From contig NZ_BMDA01000003.1 of assembly GCF_014635545.1 (NCBI RefSeq), forward strand, positions 124,001 through 188,000: 64,000 bases of DNA, read 5' to 3'. The DNA is from Acinetobacter courvalinii. Lineage in GTDB: Bacteria > Pseudomonadota > Gammaproteobacteria > Pseudomonadales > Moraxellaceae. Under the pieces are notes generated by a model. It was not told the DNA's origin. It saw nothing but the letters and a program-made list of their open reading frames with translations, and ran no database searches. The first letter of the stretch is position 1. Each line of letters starts with the position of its first letter. Of this stretch, positions 1 through 8,171 are shown in pieces. The position numbers and the translations under genes are program-made.

Positions 1-191
1 TCTTCATCACCCGTACGGTTTAACGGATGTGTCACGTTTTGGGCAAACTTTGCCATTTCTTCTAAAATTGCTTCAGCTGTTGCAGCATCTACATGAGCCA
101 GGTTTTCATTGGCCTGCCAAAATTGTTCTGCTTTAAATACATCATTCAAGATGAATTTCATGTCTGCTAGAGGAGCATTGTAAATTGGCAT
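1..191 (-). CDS. Acyl-CoA dehydrogenase, N-terminal fragment (cut by window edge)
   Basis: Only the first 63 codons are in the window; the gene runs off the left end. The start ATG is at 191, with AAGGA about seven bases upstream. The N-terminus (MPIYNAPLADMKF) closely parallels that of the next gene (MPQYKAPLRDMQF), so the two are tandem paralogs of the long (about 600-residue) acyl-CoA dehydrogenase type that oxidises acyl-CoA to enoyl-CoA with FAD. The FAD-binding and catalytic parts lie outside the window, so substrate and integrity cannot be judged. Family assignment rests on resemblance to the neighbour. Confidence 0.75.
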   Translation of the reverse strand, partial: MPIYNAPLADMKFILNDVFKAEQFWQANENLAHVDAATAEAILEEMAKFAQNVTHPLNRTGDE

Positions 192-283
192 AATCGTTCC
201 TTTCTACGCACAGCGTCATGTGCAAAATGATCAAATAAAACGAACAAATGAATTGAATCGTATAAATTTAGCATTGATTAAAC

Positions 284-318
284 AAAAAAAGGACGGTCAA
301 AACTGACCAGTCCTTTTT
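284..318 (-). terminator. Rho-independent terminator after acyl-CoA dehydrogenase
   Basis: A GGAC/GGTCA stem pairs with TGACC/GTCC around an AAAC loop with one bulged base. On the minus strand it ends in a T-run. It lies 36 bases past the stop of the gene at 354-2156, so the two tandem dehydrogenase genes are probably separate transcripts. Confidence 0.8.
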
Positions 319-353
319 CCGTGATGAACGTTGCATCTCATTCTAAACTATGT

Positions 354-2156
354 TTAGAAAGCGAAGTGATCCGCATCAAGTTCAAACAATGGCGCAACGC
401 CAGTTGAAAGTACGTCTACATGCGAACGAACACGTGGCAGGATCTTCTTGAAGTAGAAGCGAGCTGTGGTTACTTTTGCATTGTAGAAGTCAACATCAGT
501 GGTACCTTCAGCCAATTTCTCTTGAGCAACAAGTGCCATACGTGCCCATAAGTAAGCAAGCGTTACATAGCCAGAGAAGTAGAGGTAATCCACCGCAGCT
601 GCACCCACTTCATCCGGATTTTGCATTGCACGCATACCAATTTGCATGGTGATATCGCCCCATTCTTTGTTTGCAGCAGCCAATGGTGCAATGAACTCTT
701 GCATCGCCGCATTGTCTTTGTTTGCTTCAACAAATTTATGGATGATCTTGGTGAAGTCTTTTAACATTGCACCTTGAGTTTGCAATACTTTACGACCTAA
801 CAAGTCAAGCGCTTGAATCTCGGTTGTTCCTTCGTATAGGCAAGCGATACGTGTATCACGTACGATTTGCTCCATACCGTGTTCAGAAATGAAGCCGTGA
901 CCACCAAAGACTTGTACACCGTGCTTCGCTGATTCAGAACCAGTTTCAGTTAAGAATGCTTTTGCAATTGGCGTTAACAAAGACAAGATGTTGTCAGCAA
1001 ACTTACGCTCTTCTTCAGTTTCGCCTTTTTCAACGATGTCTGCATATTGAGCCAATAAGTAAACTAGCGCACGACCACCTTCAGCAAATGACTTTTGCGT
1101 TAACAGCATGTTGCGAACAGCAGGGTGAACAATAATTGGATCAGCTTCTTTTTCAGGGGCTTTAGGACCAGAAAGCGAACGCATTGCTAAACGGTCTTTC
1201 GCATACGCCAAAGCGCCTTGGAAAGAAGATTCAGATGCAGATAGACCTTGAACTGCAGTACCGATACGCGCAGTGTTCATGAAGGTGAACATGCAGTTTA
1301 AGCCACGGTTTTCAGGGCCAATCAAGTAACCTTTTGCTTGGTCGAAGTTAATCACACAAGTCGCGTTACCATGGATACCCATCTTGTGTTCGATTGAACC
1401 ACAACGTACTGCATTACGCTCGCCGATAGAACCGTCAGCATTGACATTGAACTTCGGTACGATGAATAGAGAAATCCCTTTGGTACCTTTTGGCGCGCCC
1501 GGTAAACGTGCAAGTACGATATGGATGATGTTTTCAGCCATGTCGTGTTCACCAGCAGAGATAAAGATTTTCTCGCCAGAGATTGCATAGCTGCCATCCG
1601 TATTTGGTTCAGCTTTAGAACGGATGATACCTAAGTCAGAACCTGCATGAGATTCAGTCAGGCACATGGTACCTGTCCAAACACCTGAAACAAGGTTTGG
1701 CAAGTAAGTATTTTTTTGCTCATCAGAACCGTGGTGTTCTAAAGTACGCACAGCACCATGAGAAAGACCAGGGTACATGCCCCATGACCAGTTTGCAGTA
1801 CCCACCATTTCAGAGATTGCGATCCCTAAAGAGTTTGGTAATGCCTGACCGCCGAACTCTTCATCAGCAGAAAGAGACGGGAAGCCAAGTTCGATATATT
1901 TTTGATACGCTTCTTTAAAGCCTGTCGGAGTTGTAACAACACCGTCGTTCCAAGTACAACCTTCGCGGTCACCTACCTGGTTTAAAGGAGAAAGTTCGTT
2001 TTCGCAGAAATCAGCCGCTGCTTCTAAGTATTGATCAACCAATTCACGGCTTACTGTGTCTTGAAATGCAGGAAGTTTTGCGTAATGTGCTTCAGCATTT
2101 AATAATTCGTGCAATACGAACTGCATATCACGTAAGGGTGCTTTGTATTGTGGCAT
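354..2156 (-). CDS. Acyl-CoA dehydrogenase, long (600 aa) DmdC-like type
   Basis: FAD-dependent alpha,beta-dehydrogenation of acyl-CoA thioesters in the cytoplasm, with electrons passed to ETF. The N-terminal helical domain covers about residues 40-155. The middle domain opens with CLTESHAGSD (165-174), the usual FAD/substrate segment. The C-terminal helical domain carries GGHGFISEHG and YEGTTEIQ; the Glu of YEGT is the catalytic base position in this family. About 100 extra C-terminal residues distinguish it from 380-residue short-chain enzymes and match the DmdC/FadE-like long group common in Acinetobacter. The ATG start at 2156 gives the conserved MPQYKAPL N-terminus. It is a tandem paralog of the truncated gene at 1-191. 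Chain-length preference cannot be read from sequence. Confidence 0.92.
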   Translation of the reverse strand: MPQYKAPLRDMQFVLHELLNAEAHYAKLPAFQDTVSRELVDQYLEAAADFCENELSPLNQVGDREGCTWNDGVVTTPTGFKEAYQKYIELGFPSLSADEEFGGQALPNSLGIAISEMVGTANWSWGMYPGLSHGAVRTLEHHGSDEQKNTYLPNLVSGVWTGTMCLTESHAGSDLGIIRSKAEPNTDGSYAISGEKIFISAGEHDMAENIIHIVLARLPGAPKGTKGISLFIVPKFNVNADGSIGERNAVRCGSIEHKMGIHGNATCVINFDQAKGYLIGPENRGLNCMFTFMNTARIGTAVQGLSASESSFQGALAYAKDRLAMRSLSGPKAPEKEADPIIVHPAVRNMLLTQKSFAEGGRALVYLLAQYADIVEKGETEEERKFADNILSLLTPIAKAFLTETGSESAKHGVQVFGGHGFISEHGMEQIVRDTRIACLYEGTTEIQALDLLGRKVLQTQGAMLKDFTKIIHKFVEANKDNAAMQEFIAPLAAANKEWGDITMQIGMRAMQNPDEVGAAAVDYLYFSGYVTLAYLWARMALVAQEKLAEGTTDVDFYNAKVTTARFYFKKILPRVRSHVDVLSTGVAPLFELDADHFAF

Positions 2157-2466
2157 AGCGGGTTCCTCAATACTGGTTAAACCAGAGTTATAATCTTAGT
2201 CAATGATAAATGTGCCCAAGAGCACCATTTTGTAGCGCTAATCGTGCAACAAGTTATAGTTCGGTACAAGCTTTTGCAGGTCATTTCTTAGTGACTGCTA
2301 AGTCAAAGTTTATGGTTCAACCTGTTTAAGCGCTTAGATTGTAAGTGGTTTTCCAGCATTTGAGTGAAACTGTTCAGCTAAAATCGTAAGCAGCTGTGTA
2401 AATGAAAAATCAATCATTTAACGCATAAAAAAAGGCGCTTTGAAAGCGCCGGAGAGGAGAGGGTGT
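2157..2466. other. Intergenic region, 310 bases
   Basis: This spacer holds the promoter region of the acyl-CoA dehydrogenase and, at 2427-2450, the terminator of the lipoprotein gene. I see no gene, repeat or structured element beyond these. Confidence 0.6.
2427..2450 (-). terminator. Rho-independent terminator after the Spy-like lipoprotein
   Basis: Hairpin GGCGCTTT/AAAGCGCC with a single-base loop, followed on the minus strand by seven T residues. It sits 17 bases beyond the stop codon at 2467. Confidence 0.85.
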
Positions 2467-2841
2467 TTATGTTGTTGGATTCGCTTGACGCTTGAATTGT
2501 GATTGGTCTGGGGTAAAACGAACTTCACAGGTCCCTTCAATCACACGTTTATTCCATTGCACATTGACGCGTTCTCCGATACGTTTACCCTGACATGCCT
2601 GTTCGATCTGGGCGCGTTGTGCCTGATGTTGCTGACGCATTTGTTCGCGTTGTTCTGAACGCTGTTCACGTTTTGCTTGCCATTCAGCACGCTGTTCAGG
2701 GGTAAGTGGTGCACGTTGCATATTGTGACGATGGTGGTCACGATCCATTGACTGTTCCGCTGGCGTGGTCGACTGACAGGCAGCCAAACCTAAAACAGAA
2801 CCGAGTAAGGTGGTCATCAATACAATTTTTGTCTTGTTCAT
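2467..2841 (-). CDS. Small Gln/Arg-rich lipoprotein, Spy/CpxP-like
   Basis: A 124-residue exported lipoprotein. Residues 1-22 form a signal peptide ending in the lipobox LAAC (lipidated Cys22). A His-rich linker (about 34-39) is followed by LTPEQRAEW, which resembles the LTxxQ motif of the periplasmic chaperone family Spy/CpxP, and then a long, highly charged predicted helix rich in Q, R and E (about 45-85). Two further Cys (83 and about 105) could form a disulfide. It is transcribed divergently from baeS, 131 bases away. In E. coli spy is a target of BaeSR and CpxAR, so a sensor-accessory or stress-chaperone role is a reasonable inference but unproven. It has its own terminator. Confidence 0.7.
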   Translation of the reverse strand: MNKTKIVLMTTLLGSVLGLAACQSTTPAEQSMDRDHHRHNMQRAPLTPEQRAEWQAKREQRSEQREQMRQQHQAQRAQIEQACQGKRIGERVNVQWNKRVIEGTCEVRFTPDQSQFKRQANPTT

Positions 2842-2972
2842 TGTTTTATCCAGCGTCAGCAGTTGTGATTTGATGCTTAAAGATTAGATAATAAAGATGA
2901 AGAAACAATGGAGAGTTTTTTTGAACCATGTTGGTTACAATCCATAAATAGAACACTATTGAGATTAAGCGT

Positions 2973-4643
2973 TTGAATGTTCGTCGTGTCCCTTTAGCCT
3001 TACGCCTGTTTTTAACGGTATTACTCACTACCTTGCTGATTGCGACCATCAGTCTGGGCGTTTTACATTGGACCATGCAAAAGAACTTTGCCCGCTATGT
3101 AGCCGATGTCGAGATGCAGAAATTGGATCGGCTGATTGCTAACCTAGGCAATGTTTATACGGTTTATCATGACTGGGGTAATGCCATTCAGGCGCAGATC
3201 TTGCAAATCGAGGGAACCGCAGCGCCAGACGACTACGACCGGCTGTCTCAATGGTGGTTACGTCGCCAGTATGACATTGCCTTGCAGCAACGTTATTTTA
3301 ATGACCATACTTTATTGAGTCTATCTCCGACTTTGGCGCAAAATAATGTTGAGATGAGAAACCGTCAGATCTTTAATGATGAAGAACTCAAAATCCTCAA
3401 ACAAAATTTACCCTCCGAATATCAACCCTTTGAAGGACTACGTTTTCCACTCAGCCCAAGCCAGTTCCGTTTAAAGAAAGATGATAAAGATGACAAACAG
3501 GAGCATAAATTAAGTGCGCCTGCCGAGCATGGTAAAAAGCGTTTTGTCTCGATTCCTGACCGTTTAGGCCTGAGTTCACGCCTATCTTTATATGATGAAA
3601 ATCAGCAGTTTATTGTCGGTGAACCGGCTACCGATCAAATCTCGTTCCGTCCGATTGTCGTAGATGAACGGGTGGTGGGTTATCTGGGCCTAAAACCAGT
3701 GCTGGATCAGGATGATGCATCCAGTATTAACTTCTTTAGTAATCAAAAACGCTATCTACTTTTGGTCTATGCATTAACGGTATTGTCTAGTTTGATTGCG
3801 GCACTGCTGATGGCGACCTATTTTAAAAAGCCGATTCAACGCCTGTTAAAAGCCACTTTAGAATTGACGCGTGGTAACTATCAGCATCAGGTGAAGATCA
3901 GACGTAATGATGAGTTAGGTGATTTGTCCAATCAGATCAATCATCTGGCAGACATCTTGCACCATCATGAAGAGTCACGCCGTCAATGGGTATCCGATAC
4001 TTCGCATGAGCTGAAAACGCCATTGGCCGTGTTGCAGGCACAAATCGAAGCGATGCAGGACGGGATTCGTAAAGCCACACCTGAACACCTTGCTGCGATG
4101 ATGCGTCAGGTCAGCAGTTTGAAGAAATTAACTCAGGATCTGGCGGATCTGGCTCAGGCCGATGCACAACAGTTGAAATGCTATTTTGCCGAAGTCAATC
4201 CGTGGGATGTGGTGCTGCAAGAAGTCGAAAACTTCAGATCAACCTTTGAGCAAAATCAGCTGGACGTCACCTTGTCAGGTGAGGGTGCTTTACTTTCGTT
4301 AGATCGTGATCGTTTTAAACAGATTATTGTCAATTTGCTGGGGAACTGTGTTCGCTATACTGAACAAGGTGGAAAAATACAGATTCATACTCAACAAGAT
4401 GAGCAACAATGGATATTGTATGTAGATGACAGTCCATTGGGGGTCAATGATGAGCAGCTGGCCCGTCTGGGTGAGCGTTTCTACCGTGTCGACGATTCAC
4501 GTACACGCAGTACAGGCGGTACAGGGCTAGGTTTGGCTTTATCATGTAAACTGGCACAAGCTTTAGGTGGTTCACTGACTTTCGATCATTCACCATTAGG
4601 TGGATTACGTTGTGTACTGACTTTCCCGAAACAAAATACGTAA
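2973..4643 (+). CDS. baeS: Sensor histidine kinase BaeS
   Basis: Membrane sensor kinase of 556 residues. TM1 is at about 8-33, a large periplasmic domain follows, TM2 is at about 260-284, then HAMP (about 285-335). The dimerisation/phosphoacceptor helix carries SHELKTP with His345. The ATPase domain has an N-box (VNLLGNCVRY, Asn454/458) and a glycine-rich lid (GTGLGLAL, about 517-524). The paired regulator is 45 bases downstream and very like A. baumannii BaeR, which supports the name. The frame opens with TTG at 2973: an in-frame stop lies at 2949-2951 and no in-frame ATG occurs before the first TM, so a TTG start is likely. In A. baumannii BaeSR controls drug-efflux genes; the signal here is unknown. 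Confidence 0.88.
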   Translation: MNVRRVPLALRLFLTVLLTTLLIATISLGVLHWTMQKNFARYVADVEMQKLDRLIANLGNVYTVYHDWGNAIQAQILQIEGTAAPDDYDRLSQWWLRRQYDIALQQRYFNDHTLLSLSPTLAQNNVEMRNRQIFNDEELKILKQNLPSEYQPFEGLRFPLSPSQFRLKKDDKDDKQEHKLSAPAEHGKKRFVSIPDRLGLSSRLSLYDENQQFIVGEPATDQISFRPIVVDERVVGYLGLKPVLDQDDASSINFFSNQKRYLLLVYALTVLSSLIAALLMATYFKKPIQRLLKATLELTRGNYQHQVKIRRNDELGDLSNQINHLADILHHHEESRRQWVSDTSHELKTPLAVLQAQIEAMQDGIRKATPEHLAAMMRQVSSLKKLTQDLADLAQADAQQLKCYFAEVNPWDVVLQEVENFRSTFEQNQLDVTLSGEGALLSLDRDRFKQIIVNLLGNCVRYTEQGGKIQIHTQQDEQQWILYVDDSPLGVNDEQLARLGERFYRVDDSRTRSTGGTGLGLALSCKLAQALGGSLTFDHSPLGGLRCVLTFPKQNT

Positions 4644-4688
4644 CTTTTAGATCCTCTTTGGTTGAGGATGATGGATAGGATGAAGACC

Positions 4689-5375
4689 ATGAAACATATC
4701 ATGTTGGTTGAAGATGAGGTCGAACTGGCACAGTTGGTTCGTGATTATTTAGAAGCTGCTGGTTTTGAAGTCAGTATGTTCCATGATGGTCAAGATGCAT
4801 ATACCCAGTTCCAGCAACGTAAACCAAGCTTGATGATTCTGGATTTGATGGTGCCGCGTATGGACGGTTTAACCATCTGCCGTAAAGTACGTGAGCAGTC
4901 TGATTTGCCGATCATTATGGTGACGGCACGGACTGAAGAAATTGACCGTGTTTTGGGTCTCAATATGGGTGCAGACGACTATATCTGTAAGCCTTTTAGT
5001 CCCAAAGAACTGGTTGCCCGTGTTCAGGCTGTTTTGCGCCGTTTAGAGCGTAAAGCCGAGCCGGAACAAAATGATCTATTCCGTATTGATAAAGCGCAAC
5101 AGCGCATCTGGTATCAGCAAAAAGCATTGACCTTAACCCCAACAGAATTCCGTTTACTGGAGCTGTTTTTAGAACATCTTGGACAGGTCTATTCACGTGC
5201 ACAGTTGCTCGATCATATCAATCCAGACAGCTTTGATGTGGCAGACCGTGTGATTGACAGCCATATTAAAAACCTGCGCCGTAAGATTTCAGAGGCAGCG
5301 GATACAGGCAATCGTCATGAATGGATTCAAGCGGTGTATGGTGTCGGTTATCGTTTTGAATATCCAGATGAGTAA
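4689..5375 (+). CDS. baeR: Response regulator BaeR (OmpR/PhoB family)
   Basis: DNA-binding response regulator of 228 residues, the usual BaeR length. The receiver domain shows the acidic pocket (VEDE, residues 7-10), phosphoacceptor Asp52 in LDLMVPRMDG, the switch Thr in VTARTEE and the conserved Lys in CKPFSPKE. The C-terminal winged helix (about 125-225) contains LTPTEFRLLELF, RAQLLD and YGVGYRFE. I chose the ATG at 4689 because AGGA lies eight bases upstream and MKHIMLVEDE is the conserved N-terminus; ATG at 4680 is an in-frame alternative. It follows baeS in the same operon. BaeR is expected to activate envelope-stress and efflux genes after phosphotransfer from BaeS. Confidence 0.92.
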   Translation: MKHIMLVEDEVELAQLVRDYLEAAGFEVSMFHDGQDAYTQFQQRKPSLMILDLMVPRMDGLTICRKVREQSDLPIIMVTARTEEIDRVLGLNMGADDYICKPFSPKELVARVQAVLRRLERKAEPEQNDLFRIDKAQQRIWYQQKALTLTPTEFRLLELFLEHLGQVYSRAQLLDHINPDSFDVADRVIDSHIKNLRRKISEAADTGNRHEWIQAVYGVGYRFEYPDE

Positions 5376-5937
5376 TCAGCATTACGTGGTTTGTAATGAC
5401 TCATAATTAAAAATGTGGAACAGTTTCTACAGATACTTGTCTCTTTTCCGTAGGATAGAGGGGCTAATATGAGATGAGTTTTGATAAGGATAAAGGGTAG
5501 ATTACTACAAAAACTTTTATCCTGTGGCTACCCCTTGCGCTGCTACAACGCAGCTCATATCCAAGAAAATGTGGAACAGTTTCTATAGATAAACTCATCT
5601 CTTTTTCTTCGGATAGAGGAACTGAAAGGGAACGAAATTTTGTGACGATAATGGGTAAAGCACGGCAAAAAGTTTTATCCTGTGGATAACCACAGCGTTA
5701 TCCACAGAAAATGTGGATAGTTTCGCAAAGATTTTGTCGAAATTATCTGCTTTTCTGGTTTTAAATGGAACATCACTGAATTCTGTGCAAACTAAGATTA
5801 CATTACTTTACAATCACTTGTGGTGAGCTAGTTTGCTGAAACGAGATTACTTCTAGCTTAAAAACTTATCCCCTGAATAAGCCTTGTCCGGTTTGATCAT
5901 CGCCTTTATCCGCAAGCTCGTTTGAGCGTTGCCTCCA
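5376..5937. repeat. Intergenic tandem-repeat region with DnaA-box-like sites
   Basis: This 562-base non-coding spacer contains a repeat unit of 142-156 bases. Unit starts (AAAATGTGG) fall at 5410, 5566 and 5708, the last being partial. The first two units share AAAATGTGGAACAGTTTCTA at the left, a GGATAGAGG block in the middle and TTTTATCCTGTGG at the right. The right end of unit two has two perfect consensus DnaA boxes in opposite orientation, TGTGGATAA (5681-5689) and TTATCCACA (5698-5706), which form an 11-bp inverted repeat (5680-5690/5697-5707). TGTGGATAG at 5712-5720 has one mismatch. Weaker relatives lie at 5414-5422, 5523-5531 and 5570-5578. No ORF was seen. Function unknown. Confidence 0.75.
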
Positions 5938-6519
5938 TTAGGGGTGGATGATAATGGGTGTATGATCAGCAACCAGTTGCCATATTTCGTCTATATCCGA
6001 GTTGGTCACCGCAATACAGCCTAAGGTCCAGTCTTTACGTGGCATATAGCGTGCACTGGCAGGAAATAAGGTAGCACGTGTCGGTACTGTCCCATGGATC
6101 ATGACATCGCCACCCGCAGATCGATTATGCTGTTGGGCATAGGTCGTATCAGTTTTATTGGGGTAGGAGATGTGCAAAGACTTATAGTACGCACTTTGTG
6201 GATTGCGCCAATCAATAGAATAAGTTCCCTCAGGCGTTTTGCCATCACCTTCAAACTGTTTATGTCCGATCGGATCAAAGCCTAAACGTATCGGATAGCT
6301 GCGAATGACTTCCTGTTGATGTTTTAATTGCAGAATACGTTGGCGCTTAAAGACTTCAATTGAGGTCACGGGTTTATTCTGTTTAAGCTGTTGTATTTGT
6401 TCAGCTGAAAGTGGCGTATGGGTTGCTGCAAATGTGGGGATGAACTTGCCATACTGATAAAAAGCCAGTGCCAATAAAATAATTAAAACCACAGATCCAA
6501 CAATCAATCCAGTTTTCAT
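5938..6519 (-). CDS. L,D-transpeptidase (YkuD) family protein
   Basis: A 193-residue protein with one N-terminal membrane anchor (about 5-22) and a YkuD catalytic domain in the C-terminal half. The signature His (IHGT, His142) and catalytic Cys (WTLGCIAV, Cys168) are both present with normal spacing, so it should be active. The family forms 3-3 crosslinks in peptidoglycan, attaches lipoproteins or trims stem peptides. The anchor points to a periplasmic location. It appears monocistronic; upstream is SelO with a 74-base gap. I cannot assign it to a particular Acinetobacter Ldt. Confidence 0.85.
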   Translation of the reverse strand: MKTGLIVGSVVLIILLALAFYQYGKFIPTFAATHTPLSAEQIQQLKQNKPVTSIEVFKRQRILQLKHQQEVIRSYPIRLGFDPIGHKQFEGDGKTPEGTYSIDWRNPQSAYYKSLHISYPNKTDTTYAQQHNRSAGGDVMIHGTVPTRATLFPASARYMPRKDWTLGCIAVTNSDIDEIWQLVADHTPIIIHP

Positions 6520-6593
6520 GATGTTCTTCTTTTTAAAATAAATAGATCACCTGAGCCGCAATCGCGACCCAAGCGAATCATAACGACTCAAAA

Positions 6594-8036
6594 TTAAGAT
6601 GAACAGCTCACCATTATCTCTGGTACATCACTTGGTAAAGGGGCCGTATCTGCTTTAGTTTCTAGATCAGGCTGTTTTTGATAGGGCTGATTCAGCAGCT
6701 TAAATAGACGGTCAACCTCACTAAAATCACCACGTTCAGCCTGTTCAATGGCTTTCTGGGCCATATGATTGCGTAGAACATATTGTGGATTGACCTGTTG
6801 CATTTGCTGGTCTAATTCATCTGTGTCCTGATGTTGACGGATATTCTGGTAATGTGTCAGGAAATCATCAAACTGTTGCACATGAATACAGTCATCTCTT
6901 AAAGCTTTATAATCTTGCTGTTGTAGGCGAATAAAGCTTTGAGTGTAATCCAGTTGTTCGGTTTGCAAAATTCTCAAGAAGGCAAAGCTGCAATCCAGAC
7001 TGTCTTTATGAAAATGCGGTAATCCCATTTTTTGACATAAGCCCTGACCATAATGTTGTAAAAAGGTGGGTTCAAATTTTTCCAGGCAGCTTGCCAGATC
7101 CAGTTTGAACTGTTCTTTATCTTCGGCTGATGCCAAAGGAATCAGATTGTTCAGCCATGTCCATAGATTCCAGTGGCCAATACTGGGCTGGTTTTGATAG
7201 GTGTATCGCCCCTGATAATCGGAGTGGTTGTTAATCCAGTTTGGACGGAAACGTTCCATAAAACCGTAAGGGCCAAAGTCCAGTGTTGAACCGGTAATAT
7301 TGAGATTGTCGGTATTCATCACCCCATGCGCAAAACCGACCAGTTGCCATTTGGCAATCATGATCGCAGTTCGTTCAATCACGGCTTGAGCAAATGCCAG
7401 AATTGGATGTTCAGCTTCAAGGCATTCTGGATAATGCCATTTGATACATTTTTGCGTGAATTCAGCCAACAGTTCAGGCGCATATTGATTGATCCATTCA
7501 AAATGACCCAAGCGAATATGGCATTCGGAGGTGCGCAATAACATTGCCCCTAGCTCTAGGGTTTCGCGTTGTACGCCTTGAGTTGAACTGGTAAAACCGA
7601 CAGCATGACTTGATGCGACACCAAGGGCATTCAATGCATGACCCGCTAGATATTCACGAATCACCGAACGCAGCACAGCACGGCCATCGCCCATGCGCGA
7701 GTAGGGGGTGGAACCTGCACCTTTGAGATGTAGATCAATGGTTTCGCCGTGTTTATTTAGGATTTGTCCGATCAGCAAACCCCGACCATCACCGAGTTGT
7801 CCTGCCCATTGTCCAAATTGATGTCCTGCATAGACCATGGCGAGAGGGGGAAATTCGGCAAAGGTTTTTTGACCGCTACAGATTTCCACCCAGTTGGCTT
7901 TATCTTCTTCGCTCCATTGCAACTCATCTGCCAAGGCTTCATTGAAATGGCCTGCTTTGGCACCACGCAACGGACTGGGTTGTTGCTGATGATAAAGCTT
8001 CGGATTTAAAGAATCATAGCGAGGGTTAAATTGCAT
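6594..8036 (-). CDS. selO: Protein adenylyltransferase SelO (YdiU/UPF0061)
   Basis: A 480-residue pseudokinase-fold enzyme that transfers AMP from ATP to Ser/Thr/Tyr of target proteins and is linked to oxidative stress. Family motifs are intact: AGHQFGQWAGQLGDGR, the Lys-containing LKGAGSTPYSR, GDGRAVLRSVIRE, and GVMNTDNLNITG followed by LDFGPYGF. It ends SCSS, keeping the conserved near-C-terminal Cys (selenocysteine in some eukaryotes), which forms a redox disulfide in the E. coli protein. ATG at 8036 (MQFNPRYDSL) is preferred: the frame extends to 8090 but only with a TTG, and the family begins near this point. Likely monocistronic. Confidence 0.93.
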   Translation of the reverse strand: MQFNPRYDSLNPKLYHQQQPSPLRGAKAGHFNEALADELQWSEEDKANWVEICSGQKTFAEFPPLAMVYAGHQFGQWAGQLGDGRGLLIGQILNKHGETIDLHLKGAGSTPYSRMGDGRAVLRSVIREYLAGHALNALGVASSHAVGFTSSTQGVQRETLELGAMLLRTSECHIRLGHFEWINQYAPELLAEFTQKCIKWHYPECLEAEHPILAFAQAVIERTAIMIAKWQLVGFAHGVMNTDNLNITGSTLDFGPYGFMERFRPNWINNHSDYQGRYTYQNQPSIGHWNLWTWLNNLIPLASAEDKEQFKLDLASCLEKFEPTFLQHYGQGLCQKMGLPHFHKDSLDCSFAFLRILQTEQLDYTQSFIRLQQQDYKALRDDCIHVQQFDDFLTHYQNIRQHQDTDELDQQMQQVNPQYVLRNHMAQKAIEQAERGDFSEVDRLFKLLNQPYQKQPDLETKADTAPLPSDVPEIMVSCSS

Positions 8037-8128
8037 AAGCGAAATATCTTGAAAGACTGACCTATGACTATAACAAATTAACCGATGCAATAGGGAAGCG
8101 TAAAACAGAGGGGTGAAACAGCAGATAT

Positions 8129-8159
8129 AAAAAATGGCCTCAATCTGAGACCATTTTTA
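8129..8159 (-). terminator. Rho-independent terminator after the desaturase
   Basis: AAAAATGG and CTCA pair with TGAG and CCATTTTT, separated by single-base offsets. The stem ends in a T-run on the minus strand, 12 bases beyond the desaturase stop. Confidence 0.7.
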
Positions 8160-8171
8160 ATTGCTAAGCTG

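Noticed and set aside
5376-5937. Chromosomal replication origin
   Set aside because: DnaA boxes are present, but there is no dnaA, dnaN, gidA or rpmH neighbourhood and no clear AT-rich unwinding region beside the boxes. A titration or repeat site is more likely.
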